Shown piece after piece: positions 15,432 through 24,751 of a DNA stretch of 64,000 bases (its first letter is position 1; the number at the start of each line of letters is the position of its first letter). The stretch covers positions 1 through 64,000 of the forward strand of contig NZ_JAHKPO010000029.1 in assembly GCF_018860365.1 (NCBI RefSeq), in the 5' to 3' direction. The notes beneath the pieces were generated by a model. That model saw nothing but the letters and a program-made list of their open reading frames with translations. It searched no databases and was not told the DNA's origin. A program made the translations under genes and the position numbers. Source of the stretch: Arenibacter algicola. Lineage in GTDB: Bacteria; Bacteroidota; Bacteroidia; Flavobacteriales; Flavobacteriaceae.

Positions 15432-18380
15432 TTAATTTTTGTCAAGAGGGTCGCCTTCGCTAATAACGGTTACTTGTAACCGAGCATTGATCTCATTTGG
15501 GCCTTTTCCAGCGAAGTAAATTTCATTGCTGCCTTTTGCAAGTGTGGGAATTGAGCCTTCGGGCTTTACTTCTGCGAGCAATTCCCCTTTGGATCCATAG
15601 AGCTTACAATCATTGGCCGAAAAGAATTCAAGATACATGCCCGATTCCATTCTTACTGGAAAAACAATTGTTTCCCCTTCAATTGTAATCGACGGATTTT
15701 CGACAAATCCTGGAACCATTTGTAATGCCTTGACCGGGCCCAATACTGTGCTAACTTTTTTATTGGCCTGAACATTATTGTACCAGAGTTGCAATCTTTC
15801 GATCATTCCGAAGTGAACCGTGTGCCTGTAAGAATCATATACATAAAAATGAGAATCATCTGGCCAGATATAATCGCTGATCTTTGAAGATTCTATCTCC
15901 ACAAGTTCAAAATATTTCCAACCGGTAAAATCTATTTTGATAAAATGATCCCCATGGGCACCATGTGAGATGTGTATGGGACTCCTCACACTCAAATTCA
16001 GAATTTGACCATTGCCATCTCCTTTTACCCAGACCCCCAACGCTTGATTTTTACTGAGATCTAATAATGGCTCAAAAGTTTTTTCCATATTAATGTATGA
16101 ACCATCTTGCGGCGCCTCACCACTGTTTTGTGCAGAGAATATGGCTGCTTTTTCCCCCGTTACTACCTTTTCTTCTGCCGCACTTATTTGACCTGTGATT
16201 CCTTCTGCATTTGATTTGTTGATAAAATCGGTTGGTTTTGAAAAATCAGTTAAAATAATGCCGGAAGGGTCGTCATAGGATTTTACAGACATTAACGGTT
16301 CAATTCTGAGTTTTATCGGCTGGGCTTTAAATTTATTAATTACGGTCCAGCTAGCCGTAGAATGATCTAAGCCCTTAACTTTGTGTTTGTCATAGACAAT
16401 AGGTTTAAAGTTCCATTCGTCATTTCCTTGCTGGAAAAGTTTATATTCTTTTCCTGGTTGTCGAAGGAGTTCTTTAACCTTTTCTCCAAAGTAATTTTCG
16501 TGTCTCAATTTATCATATTGCTTGATAATTTCTGTAGCTTGTTTGAATAGAGGGATTTCTTCTAAAGTTTTTTTATCCACTCCCCCCAATTGTGAAAACC
16601 CAGCATTATTACCTATCATTTTGCTGCCAAGATATTCAATATCGTCGGAAAAGGTTGGCTCTACCTGAGGTGGCCCCCAGATCTGGTTACCCCACCACCC
16701 CAAATGGAGAGGAAGCTGCATTTGTCCCTTATCAACCCCGGCATATTTATCTATTATGGGGGTATGTCCGGGCCATCTACCGTGTTCCCATTCATAAGAT
16801 ACTATTTCATCAGGGAGAAAAAGCCCTGATGCCTTTATAGATGCCAAATGAATATCAATAAAACGCTTATATCCACGGACAGGCCTGTCCCATGCCTGCC
16901 AGCGCGAGCGGTAATGCCACCAGTGGTGGGACATAGAACTCATCTCCATACCAACCGGCCGTTCCAGATTTTTCACCACTTCAAAAATAAATTTGGTCCC
17001 GTAATACCAGAAGTTTTCTTCCCCTCCAAGTACAGCGCTTCCATCAATGGCATCGAAATACATACCATCAAAACCACAATGATTTACAATTTCTGCATGC
17101 CTCTTCGCCATTTCATCAAATAAGGGGGTTTCCGGTCCAGGGACGAATCTTCCGAATCTTTCGCTCAGGTGATAAGTGACTTCATTTAGGCCATGTAATG
17201 AGATTTTTGTGCCATTTGCCCCACGTTTGAGTCCGGTGAATTTATAAGGAGCAGATTTAGTAACCCCGGTAAATTCTATCAACTCATCTCCAATTTTTAG
17301 GGTTACACTGTTTTCCGTATGAAAACCGGTGACTGTAGATATATTGGTTGTTGGTTCCTTTACGACTATTTCATCAGCTGTCTCATTAATGGGTTCCAAA
17401 AGCGTAAAAGTATTCACATATCCCAGGTCTTTGTTGGGAATAGGAGTCACGTATCTTGAGTTTTTGTCTATAAAAAAGGCGTATGTATGAAAAATATGCG
17501 AAATTCCAGCCTTATGTAAACGTTCATTGATCCGCTTGAACGAATCCCAGCCATCTGGCCACTTTTCCTTGTTTAGATCAAAGGTTCCGAACTCAAAAAA
17601 ACTACCGCCCCCATGGCTATCGATCTGATTGAAACCCAAATTATGACAGGTCTCAATCCATTCGTCCACTGTTTCTTCGGTAAGTGAGCCAAAGTTCATC
17701 AGGTAAGAACCATACCCTTCCTTTTTCGTGAGTGCCCAGGCCCCTCCTGCATCTGAAAAAGGGATATCTTTGGCACTTGAGATCACATCGCGAATAACAG
17801 GAAGTACTTTCTGTTGGGGAAGGCCTAGCAGGGTCACTTCTGCTCCTATGATTCCAAATTTATTATAACATTCTGCCCAAAGATTAGTCTGTAAAGGTGG
17901 TAGCTGCCGGACATGTGTGAAAAGGTTCATGGAGAGTGCGCATGCAGTAAAAGGTTCATAAGGTTGGCCTTCCAGCGTTAGGGGAATATTTAAAAAAACG
18001 AGCGATTCAATTTCCCCGGAAACTGATGCAACCTTTAAAGTGATGCGATCATTTGAGGTACTGACTAGAATATCGACATCAACACCGGTCTCCCCAAATC
18101 CCATCTTAAATTTATCTTTTACGAATGATAATGAGGTGATATCATGTCTTTGTCCATCAACGAATATATAAGCACATTTTGACCCTGATTCAGTATCCAG
18201 ATAATCTTTATGTGTTGCTTTATCAACAAACTCAAGATTCCTCCCGTTAGGTGCTATTACATATTTAAAATGATCGTTTTCCAGTACAATATTTTGAGGG
18301 GAACAGCTTGCAAAAGCAAAACTCAATACTATCAGCGTAAAACAATATGATCGAAAATTAAAAAAGTAATTGTTTGTCAT
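15432..18380 (-). CDS. Large lipoprotein with (beta/alpha)8 glycosidase-like domain, unassigned family
   Basis: A 982-aa protein; the signal ends LSFAFASC (lipid Cys 26). The N-terminal 180 residues form a beta-sandwich (galactose-mutarotase-like substrate-entry domain). Residues 190-640 look like a TIM barrel: GGAWALTKKEGYGSYLMNFG, FNQIDSHGGGSFFEFG, HTYAFF, then FDGMYFDAIDG (candidate nucleophile Asp), EMSSMSHHWWHYRSRWQAWD and LPDEIVSYEWEHG (candidate acid). The C-terminal 300 residues are beta-rich carbohydrate-binding-like modules (GVWVKGDGNGQILNLSV). It resembles clan-D or GH66/GH101-type barrels but matches no family I can name. It heads a cluster with two beta-helix enzymes. Confidence 0.5.
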   Translation of the reverse strand: MTNNYFFNFRSYCFTLIVLSFAFASCSPQNIVLENDHFKYVIAPNGRNLEFVDKATHKDYLDTESGSKCAYIFVDGQRHDITSLSFVKDKFKMGFGETGVDVDILVSTSNDRITLKVASVSGEIESLVFLNIPLTLEGQPYEPFTACALSMNLFTHVRQLPPLQTNLWAECYNKFGIIGAEVTLLGLPQQKVLPVIRDVISSAKDIPFSDAGGAWALTKKEGYGSYLMNFGSLTEETVDEWIETCHNLGFNQIDSHGGGSFFEFGTFDLNKEKWPDGWDSFKRINERLHKAGISHIFHTYAFFIDKNSRYVTPIPNKDLGYVNTFTLLEPINETADEIVVKEPTTNISTVTGFHTENSVTLKIGDELIEFTGVTKSAPYKFTGLKRGANGTKISLHGLNEVTYHLSERFGRFVPGPETPLFDEMAKRHAEIVNHCGFDGMYFDAIDGSAVLGGEENFWYYGTKFIFEVVKNLERPVGMEMSSMSHHWWHYRSRWQAWDRPVRGYKRFIDIHLASIKASGLFLPDEIVSYEWEHGRWPGHTPIIDKYAGVDKGQMQLPLHLGWWGNQIWGPPQVEPTFSDDIEYLGSKMIGNNAGFSQLGGVDKKTLEEIPLFKQATEIIKQYDKLRHENYFGEKVKELLRQPGKEYKLFQQGNDEWNFKPIVYDKHKVKGLDHSTASWTVINKFKAQPIKLRIEPLMSVKSYDDPSGIILTDFSKPTDFINKSNAEGITGQISAAEEKVVTGEKAAIFSAQNSGEAPQDGSYINMEKTFEPLLDLSKNQALGVWVKGDGNGQILNLSVRSPIHISHGAHGDHFIKIDFTGWKYFELVEIESSKISDYIWPDDSHFYVYDSYRHTVHFGMIERLQLWYNNVQANKKVSTVLGPVKALQMVPGFVENPSITIEGETIVFPVRMESGMYLEFFSANDCKLYGSKGELLAEVKPEGSIPTLAKGSNEIYFAGKGPNEINARLQVTVISEGDPLDKN

Positions 18381-18591
18381 TGGGTTCTTGGTTATCTAAT
18401 GTGCAAAATAGTTAATAGTTTTTTTTAACTACCAATTTGGGTGGTTGAATTAAAACTTATTTAAAGCATGGGCTTGAGTTGGGTTTGCATAGGTTTCCAG
18501 ACCAAAAAAAAACTGAATTCGGATCAATCCCAAAAGTTGTGTGTGAATTGGATAAAGATAGGATAGACTATCCCAGAGTTCGTGTTCTGTT

Positions 18592-19055
18592 CATTTTTTG
18601 CATCGCCCAAAAAACGAACCAAAAAACGCTAGGCTGATTTTTCTTTTCTTGAAATCTACGGACTTTGAACGGCCGCAGCGTCCAGGCCGCTTTCACTAAG
18701 GTGAAATGCTCTATGGACGCCTACCTACACCCGGTGTTAAAACCCCTTGATTTACTACTAAAATAAAAATAGGCCGTTCCTTTGTTCCGTCAACCTATAT
18801 AGTGTCAATAAATCATTGACCATTATTGAATACCGTTGAATATTGTCCTTGAAGTCCTTAGTTAGGTCGGTCTTCTTCCGTGGTGGAGATGACATGGCCG
18901 TAAAGAATTATTGAAGCCTTGGAAATAATTTAGGCCATGGCATCGGTCCCTAAAATCCAACGATTATAGGGACCAAATAGCGAAGAAGGGTCTTTTCTCC
19001 TGCCCGACGTCAAGGCGGGTTTGTTTCGTTTTCTTTGGACAAGCAAAGAAAATGA
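18592..19055. mobile_element. About 460-bp MITE-like element with inverted ends
   Basis: The left end TTCATTTTTTGCATCGCCCA followed by AAAAACGAACCAAAAAACG matches the reverse complement of the right end (TTCATTTTCTTTGCTTGTCC, AAAGAAAACGAAACAAA) with small gaps. There is no open frame inside. An interior GC-rich part includes ACGGCCGCAGCG. No second copy was found in the window, so mobility is inferred from structure only. Confidence 0.45.
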
Positions 19056-19288
19056 AAGAATGATTTTAATAAAAGTTTTATTCGATTATGCCCAATAAAT
19101 AGAGATAAAATCAAACAAAAAACACACCACAAATCATCTCAATCCCAATTTTTGCAGAAACACAACAATTAAACATGGTCCCTGAATTCCTCCCTGTTAC
19201 TTAGAACTCCTCAAGGTTTCCTATTTCTAGTGAAAAATTTAAATGCAAGATAAAGCAGTCCGAATTTTGGCTACAGTTGGCTTTTTAT

Positions 19289-19441
19289 TTAACAATGACT
19301 TTTCATCATAACGGGAAAGCAACCATCTGCGTTCCTTGGACCTTTGTGAACCGGTCCAGAGTTTCCATTTTTATCTTCGTAGATACACCCAACAAAATTC
19401 TGTGAAAAATTGGTAAATGTACGCCTGTCATAGCACCAAAG
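19289..19441 (-). pseudogene. Possible decayed gene 3' end
   Basis: Reading the minus strand from about 19441 to the TAA at 19289 gives a protein-like tail with the segments RTFTNFSQNFVGCIYEDKNG and GPVHKGPRNADGCFPVMMK. There is no start and no upstream coding sequence in frame. Composition looks like a secreted enzyme tail, but I recognise no family. It may be chance. Confidence 0.2.
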
Positions 19442-19515
19442 GCTAGGTGCGGGGAACAAGGGGAGCAAACACCAGGAACAAGACGCACTATATTTTATGT
19501 TATGCTTAGTTTGTA

Positions 19516-21561
19516 TTACTTTTTTCTAAGTCCAATTTTTTCAAAAGGAATGGATTCAAACTTAATCTTATTTACCGCTTCATTGATGTTTTTTAGGGAA
19601 TAACCATCCTCCTCCAGATTAGGAATTTCCTTGTCCATGTCCATTTCCAGATTCTGTTTAAATACAGTTGAGTCAGGCATCCGCAAAGTAGTTTGGGTAC
19701 ATTCAATAAAGACATTCTGAATTATAGAATTCATATTCAGATCCTCATATATTTCTAAAAGCTCGGGATATCTAGATATAAATAAAAATCGGTTCTTCTC
19801 AAAGAATTCAAGAGATTTCTTGGTGTAATTGGTCCAGTGATCTTGTGACCATGAAGTAAATGAGATGCCAGCACTGCATTGATAGAATAGATTGTTCCAA
19901 ATTAGGTTATGATTACCTCCATGAATTTGTATGGCTCCGAAAAGCCCACCAGCACAATTTTTGAATATATTGGAATAAACCAAAGATCCAGATATGGCAT
20001 CATCAAACCTCATACCTGCTCTACCTGTATGTGCATTAATCTTATCCTGACCAACAGGCCCAACATCGTAAATATAATTGTAACGAAAAACATTACCTCT
20101 GTAAGTCGGGTCGCCCCACATATCAATGGCACCCTGATCATCGGACTCCGTGACAACCTTGAACATTTCATTGTATTCAATGATATGATCGTTTCCATTT
20201 ATTCGCATTGCACTACTTGGAATATCGTGAATTTTAGAATGCTTAACAGTAGTGCCGACTCCATCCACCCATATTCCAGGAGTGTAGGTACGATCAATTC
20301 TCGACACATCATGGAGATGACAATTGTCAATAATAAAATCTGCCCTTTCAAGAGTTTCTCTATTGCCGCCTGCCACTCTAATAGCACCCCGCCCCATATC
20401 ATAAATATGGCAGGAAGAGATTGTATTCTTATGTCCATTGTTCATTTTAATGCCTTCACCAACGAATCCATTTATTTCACAATCCAGAATATTTATCTGA
20501 CTGCTATTATTGATACTTATTCCATTTTCTGCGCCCATCTGAAATTGAAAGCCTTTAATTGTAATCCATTCGGCATTGTTAATTTGGAGCAGTGGTGTTT
20601 CGCAAACAGAAAGTTCCAGTGCTCCATTTGTGATATCTCCTGGAGGATAGAAATATATTTTTTTCTTATGGTAATCATATGCCCACTCTCCCGGTTCATC
20701 AATCTCTGAAATTATATTGTAGGCTGCAAAAGGTTTGTTTTTTGAAAAATTATAGTGGTTATAGGGCGGTGTAAGCCACATAATATGCTGATTGGTATCA
20801 ATTTCAGAAACCTGCTCGTAAGCATCGGCCCACAAATATTTCCAGTAACCATGGAGTAATATATTTGGTTCTGCTTTCCAACCAGAAATATGTTCATCCT
20901 CATAAACAATACCTGTTTTTTCCTTACTTGCCAATGAGTCTGTTACAGTATGTGTGAACTTGGAATAGCCATTATTTGGCCACCTGGAAAGCGGCATTGG
21001 CTTTCCGTTAAAGTAAAGTTCTCTTAAAGTGTAGGGAGCTGGAGTGTTTTGGCCACCAAACCCGGATAGTCGAATCTTATTAAATTCTGATAGTCCGGTT
21101 TTTGTTAAATCAATCTCAATAATTTTACTTCCAATTTCAGGGGCTTTTTTGTACAAAAAATGATTATTGGAAAGCATACTATAATCTTTAATTGGAATAG
21201 CGCCAGAAATGATAACTTTCTCTCCTTTATTGCTTTGGTAGATTATAGGTGATTTTTTTGTGCCAGATGCATCGGCGTCCAATATTATTCCCTTGCTTAA
21301 CCTATAAGTTCCTTCATGAAATATAACTCGAATAGTATCATAATGGACTTGTTTCATCATGATCTCTTTGACCAATTGTTTTGCTCGTTCAATGCTTGCA
21401 ACAGGTTTTTTTTCTGTTCCCTTATATTGGTCATTACCAAAGGGAGAAATATGTATTGAAGTTTCCTGACCATAAAGATCAGTACAAAACATGAGTAAGA
21501 GTAGTAGAACTAATTGAATTGATCTGTTGATTTGCTTTGTTTTATTAAGTTTCATTGTCAT
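19516..21561 (-). CDS. Secreted right-handed parallel beta-helix protein
   Basis: A 681-aa exported protein (signal IQLVLLLLLMFCTDLYG-QE). The front domain has ISPFGNDQYKGTEKKPVASI (the start typical of DUF1565/pectate-lyase-like proteins) and LRELYFNGKPMPLSRWPNNG. Residues 320-560 are a run of parallel beta-helix coils with N/D-turns: INNSSQINILDCEINGFVGE, HKNTISSCHIYDMGRGAIRV, DHIIEYNEMFKVVTESDDQG, and GGNHNLIWNNLFYQCSAG. This class includes GH110 galactosidases, GH28-like enzymes and PL6-type lyases. The exact activity is unclear. It is probably in one polysaccharide cluster with the flanking genes. Confidence 0.7.
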   Translation of the reverse strand: MTMKLNKTKQINRSIQLVLLLLLMFCTDLYGQETSIHISPFGNDQYKGTEKKPVASIERAKQLVKEIMMKQVHYDTIRVIFHEGTYRLSKGIILDADASGTKKSPIIYQSNKGEKVIISGAIPIKDYSMLSNNHFLYKKAPEIGSKIIEIDLTKTGLSEFNKIRLSGFGGQNTPAPYTLRELYFNGKPMPLSRWPNNGYSKFTHTVTDSLASKEKTGIVYEDEHISGWKAEPNILLHGYWKYLWADAYEQVSEIDTNQHIMWLTPPYNHYNFSKNKPFAAYNIISEIDEPGEWAYDYHKKKIYFYPPGDITNGALELSVCETPLLQINNAEWITIKGFQFQMGAENGISINNSSQINILDCEINGFVGEGIKMNNGHKNTISSCHIYDMGRGAIRVAGGNRETLERADFIIDNCHLHDVSRIDRTYTPGIWVDGVGTTVKHSKIHDIPSSAMRINGNDHIIEYNEMFKVVTESDDQGAIDMWGDPTYRGNVFRYNYIYDVGPVGQDKINAHTGRAGMRFDDAISGSLVYSNIFKNCAGGLFGAIQIHGGNHNLIWNNLFYQCSAGISFTSWSQDHWTNYTKKSLEFFEKNRFLFISRYPELLEIYEDLNMNSIIQNVFIECTQTTLRMPDSTVFKQNLEMDMDKEIPNLEEDGYSLKNINEAVNKIKFESIPFEKIGLRKK

Positions 21562-21587
21562 CTTATGTAGGCTCTCTGTAGGTAAGC

Positions 21588-21720
21588 GTAACGGGTTCGT
21601 GTATTGTTGGTTGCTGTTTTAAATACCTAATTTAATAAACTTGGAATTACCATAAATAATATTTTCCAAGTTTCTCCAAAGTATCTAAAACTAGCAATGA
21701 ATTTTATATGTTGTTAGCCT
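21588..21720. repeat. Palindromic intergenic element 3 (type I)
   Basis: The left end TAACGGGTTCGTGTATTGTT, followed by a TTTTAAATACCTAATTTAATAA block, matches elements 12 and 13 (TTAAGCACCTAATTTAGCAA). The right end closes with TATGTTGTTAGCC. It lies just upstream of the beta-helix gene, between it and a pseudogene. Confidence 0.5.
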
Positions 21721-21835
21721 TTCGTTATTTTTTGTATAAAATTCAAGATTTATTTTATTTGATAAATTGTTGGCTGATCTCTATTTTTTTCAATAAAACT
21801 TCATTACCAAAATTACCTAGAGCATCAATTCTTTG

Positions 21836-22145
21836 TTAATTTTTGTTCGATTCATACTCGTTTACCCAACTTCCAAGCATCCCTATTATATTTTCGAGTT
21901 TTTTATATTTGATGTTATCTATTTCGTTTGCTTTTTTAAAATTATAAAACGCTGATTTATAAAGTTCAATTTCTTGTGCCCTTAGATTATTATAAATGCT
22001 CTAATTTTCTTTTGCTCTTTCATTTCTTCAGCTTTTGCTCTAGCTTTATGCATTAAAGCGGAGCCGGCATTATTGTATGCTTTAGCCATTTGTGGGCTGA
22101 TGGCATTATATTTATGTAATTTAGAATTGTCCTCCACCATATCGT
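21836..22145 (-). pseudogene. Frameshifted helical-repeat (TPR-like) gene remnant
   Basis: The minus strand encodes SPQMAKAYNNAGSALMHKAR followed by AKAEEMKEQKK, and then, after a frame change near 21990, LRAQEIELYKSAFYNFKKAN and IGMLGSWVNEYES to a TAA at 21836. Both halves are amphipathic helices of TPR style. Together they would be the last ~100 residues of a longer protein whose upstream part is missing. It ends abruptly next to the 658-aa beta-helix gene. Confidence 0.6.
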
Positions 22146-22162
22146 TTATATTGAACACTTCA

Positions 22163-24139
22163 TTACCAAACTTTGTATGTACCTATTCCTTCCTTGATTT
22201 TTTCAAAGGGTCCTGGTAAGGGTTTTTCCAGGTTTCTTTTATTTCCCTGGAAATCAAGATCGAACAGATAGGGCATTCCATCAGGATTCTCGAATATTGC
22301 TTCGGATATAATGGTAGTACCCAGTCTTTTGGTGGTAACCGGTGTGGTAATCGAATTAAAAATAGAAGTGTCCCAATCCATTTTTAGATATACTTCATCC
22401 CCATTTTCTTCTAGTTCTATTAAAGGTTTCCAAGTCTGTGTTTCTATAAAATCCGTTTCTTTTTCAGCTGGTTTTGCATTATTATAGTAAATGTTACCGT
22501 TAGCCACATTTTCAAACTCGGCTATTCTATACCCATCCAGTCCATAAAAAGTAACCACATTTTCTTCTGTACCCAGCGTGGCAATTTCAGGTTTTACAAA
22601 AATGTTGTTAAAAAAACGATTATCGCCTAAGTTGATGTTCCTTAATCCTGCCACCATCGTCGAGTGCGGTATGTGATAAGGAGAAGAACGATCCAACACT
22701 TTGCCTATCTCGACCCTACCCATGAAAAGATTGTGAACGAACGCACCCCCCTCGGACCAGTCTCGTAACGAGGTCTCTGATAAACAAATGTTGTTGTCCA
22801 TCAAACACGGTCCATGGTTCATTTCGGTAAACAAATCCTGTATAGTGTTATCGTATAATAGATTGCCTGTAATTCTAGTGCCTTGGGCCATCCAATCGAC
22901 CCAGATACCTCTACCGGCATTATGGACCCTGTTGTTTTTAATGAGCATGTCAATTGCAGCGTGGATTTTTATTCCCGCCAATTCCGCACCTTCAAATGTT
23001 CTCTTCGTCCATATATCGTAAATGTGGTTGTTATAAATTTTGCTAAAAACAGCGCCTAGGCTGCCCACGATTCCAGCCTGTCCACAATCAGATATTACAT
23101 TGTTCCTAACAAGGTGGGAGCCTATTTTTTCTTTCGACCATCCGATGTTCAGGGCCTTGAAAATAACCTCGTTATAGTGTGTGGCCCCGTCCTTGATCGG
23201 ATTGTTCAACCAAACATTTTGCCCGGTTGCCCGATCTTTTCCTAGGGTAATACCGACCGTTTTTGAGTTGCTGATGAAATTGTCTTCGATAATCCATCCT
23301 TTACTCCAATGTGTGCCTATCAATCCGATCTGTTCAGCGGTAGGCGCTGCCCACTGTGTTGCTGCCTGGTCCATAATAAAACCACGTACAGTGATATAAT
23401 CCACCCCGGTCTTCTCGGGATAAAAACAGCTTTCCCTTACATTGATCTCCACCAATTCTTTGTTAGGGTCGAATTTTTGAAAATTAGCCCATATAGTAGT
23501 ATTTTGTGTATCCACTTCTGAATACCAAGTGTAGATGGAGGCCTCTTTATCCCTTGAGTCGGGATATGGTTCCGAGGTAATAACATCTTTTAAGGACGAC
23601 TTTTCATACAGTGATTTGCCATTAAGAAATACTTCACCCGTATGATGTTCCATCCCTTTTTTATCCAGCCAATCCCCTGTAAGCAAATCTATATAAGGAT
23701 TATAGTCCTTAAAAGTAGTATTGGGTATTTCTACTTTCCAAACGGTACCTTTTACCCTTTTCCAATTAGTAACAATCTCTGAACCTTTAATAATCACTTT
23801 CTCGCCCGGAGCGGCTCGATAAAGAATTCTGTTCAAATTATTTGAACCACCGTTCAGTGGGTTTACCCTTTCTCTATAAATTCCTTCATGTACGGTAATT
23901 GTATCGCCTGGCATAGCTATTTGTGCAGCGGCCGATATGGTCTTGAACGGTGTACTCAATAATCCATCAGACTTATCATTACCAGATATTGCAATATGGT
24001 ATTCATGTGTTTGGGCCTTTGAATTAAGAGGGTTGAACAATGCAAATAGAATGATGGCCGAAATACGGATTATAGGAATGCCGTGAGTACAACGACTAAC
24101 CCCTTGAATTCTGGTTCTGGAGATCTTAAATTTTTTCAT
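22163..24139 (-). CDS. Secreted DUF1565/right-handed beta-helix protein
   Basis: A 658-aa protein with a long N-region before the signal core (IIRISAIILFALFNPLNSKAQ). Residues 45-95 are a DUF1565-type entry: YHIAISGNDKSDGLLSTPFK, TISAAAQIAMPGDTITVHEG and IYRERVNP. Parallel beta-helix coils follow from residue 240 to 480 (KGWIIEDNFISNSKTVGITL, RNNVISDCGQAGIVG, IKNNRVHNAGRGIWVDW, RITGNLLYDN). The type is common among alginate, pectin and carrageenan lyases and GH-type epimerases. The conserved catalytic Lys/Arg could not be fixed. It ends 18 bp right of a gene remnant. Confidence 0.7.
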   Translation of the reverse strand: MKKFKISRTRIQGVSRCTHGIPIIRISAIILFALFNPLNSKAQTHEYHIAISGNDKSDGLLSTPFKTISAAAQIAMPGDTITVHEGIYRERVNPLNGGSNNLNRILYRAAPGEKVIIKGSEIVTNWKRVKGTVWKVEIPNTTFKDYNPYIDLLTGDWLDKKGMEHHTGEVFLNGKSLYEKSSLKDVITSEPYPDSRDKEASIYTWYSEVDTQNTTIWANFQKFDPNKELVEINVRESCFYPEKTGVDYITVRGFIMDQAATQWAAPTAEQIGLIGTHWSKGWIIEDNFISNSKTVGITLGKDRATGQNVWLNNPIKDGATHYNEVIFKALNIGWSKEKIGSHLVRNNVISDCGQAGIVGSLGAVFSKIYNNHIYDIWTKRTFEGAELAGIKIHAAIDMLIKNNRVHNAGRGIWVDWMAQGTRITGNLLYDNTIQDLFTEMNHGPCLMDNNICLSETSLRDWSEGGAFVHNLFMGRVEIGKVLDRSSPYHIPHSTMVAGLRNINLGDNRFFNNIFVKPEIATLGTEENVVTFYGLDGYRIAEFENVANGNIYYNNAKPAEKETDFIETQTWKPLIELEENGDEVYLKMDWDTSIFNSITTPVTTKRLGTTIISEAIFENPDGMPYLFDLDFQGNKRNLEKPLPGPFEKIKEGIGTYKVW

Positions 24140-24331
24140 TTTTTTGTTTTGAAAGATTAAGATCGTCTACTGTAAATTACAATGACAAGGACAAATTACG
24201 CCATTTTTTCATACTACAAAATTTTAGGTTACCAATTTCCTCAAGCGGTTTTCCTTTGGTTTCAAAAAGTAAAAGCGCTGACGAGAGGGTAACATGGTTT
24301 GGGATTGATATTAGACCGTTGGATGGTCCCA

Positions 24332-24578
24332 TCGCTGGCGCGAGCGTCGCGCTCGTGCTTTTTATAGTATTCAAGACAATTTCCAACGAATGGGTAAAAA
24401 CAATTGGCATTAAAACTAGTATCTGACTCTAGGGTTACCCCTAAATCGGAAGCCTTTACACAGCTGCGATTTTGCACAGCGGGCCTAACCATCAAAAAGC
24501 AGGGAGACACTGGTAAATACTCTAATGACAGTACGAGCTTGCCTCGTCGTCAGGCAGGCGTGACGCTCGCACTAGCGG
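24332..24578. mobile_element. 247-bp MITE/REPIN-like element, copy 2
   Basis: Same length and orientation as the element at 276-522. The ends CGCTGGCGCGAGCGTCGCGC and (reverse complement) CGCTAGTGCGAGCGTCACGC pair imperfectly, with conserved interior blocks (ACAATTGGCATTAAAACTAG, CAGCTGCGATTTTGCACAGC). It stands alone between a beta-helix gene and an Imm11-like gene. The rest of 24140-24751 has no gene. Confidence 0.7.
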
Positions 24579-24690
24579 GGAATTGTGCAGTATTTGAATC
24601 ATGGACTTCAAGCTTTTAATTTCATTTTTGGTAGAAACTTTGGTTAAAGATTTATCGCTCGTTAAGTCAATCCCTTTTTGACTCAAAAGT

Positions 24691-24724
24691 TGTAGGCTTC
24701 CCTACAAGAGAGGGGAAGCCTACA
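24691..24724. terminator. Terminator-like hairpin
   Basis: GTAGGCTTCCC pairs with GGGAAGCCTAC around a ten-base loop, 28 bp beyond the stop of the Imm11-like gene. The stem is perfect and GC-rich. A strong T-tract is absent, so it may instead stabilise the mRNA 3' end. Confidence 0.5.
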
Positions 24725-24751
24725 CGACTAGTCGTCAATCCATCAGGACAT

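Larger units (their letters stand above)
18381..19515. other. 1.1-kb intergenic region, mostly non-coding
   Basis: It contains an inverted-repeat-bounded element (18592-19055, listed separately), a possible gene scar near 19289-19441, and a promoter region for the 982-aa gene (18381-18590) with no clear TAnnTTTG box. No open frame has convincing protein character. Several GC-rich blocks (CGGCCGCAGCGTCCAGGCCG near 18671) look like REP material. Confidence 0.5.

Noticed and set aside
19909-20709. 266-codon + strand frame opposite the beta-helix gene
   Set aside because: It mirrors the repeated coils of the minus-strand beta-helix protein and has no start or domain support.
24177-24619. Short frames across the second MITE-like element
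   Set aside because: They consist of the repeat itself; the same peptides appear at the first copy because the DNA is repeated, not because a gene is conserved.
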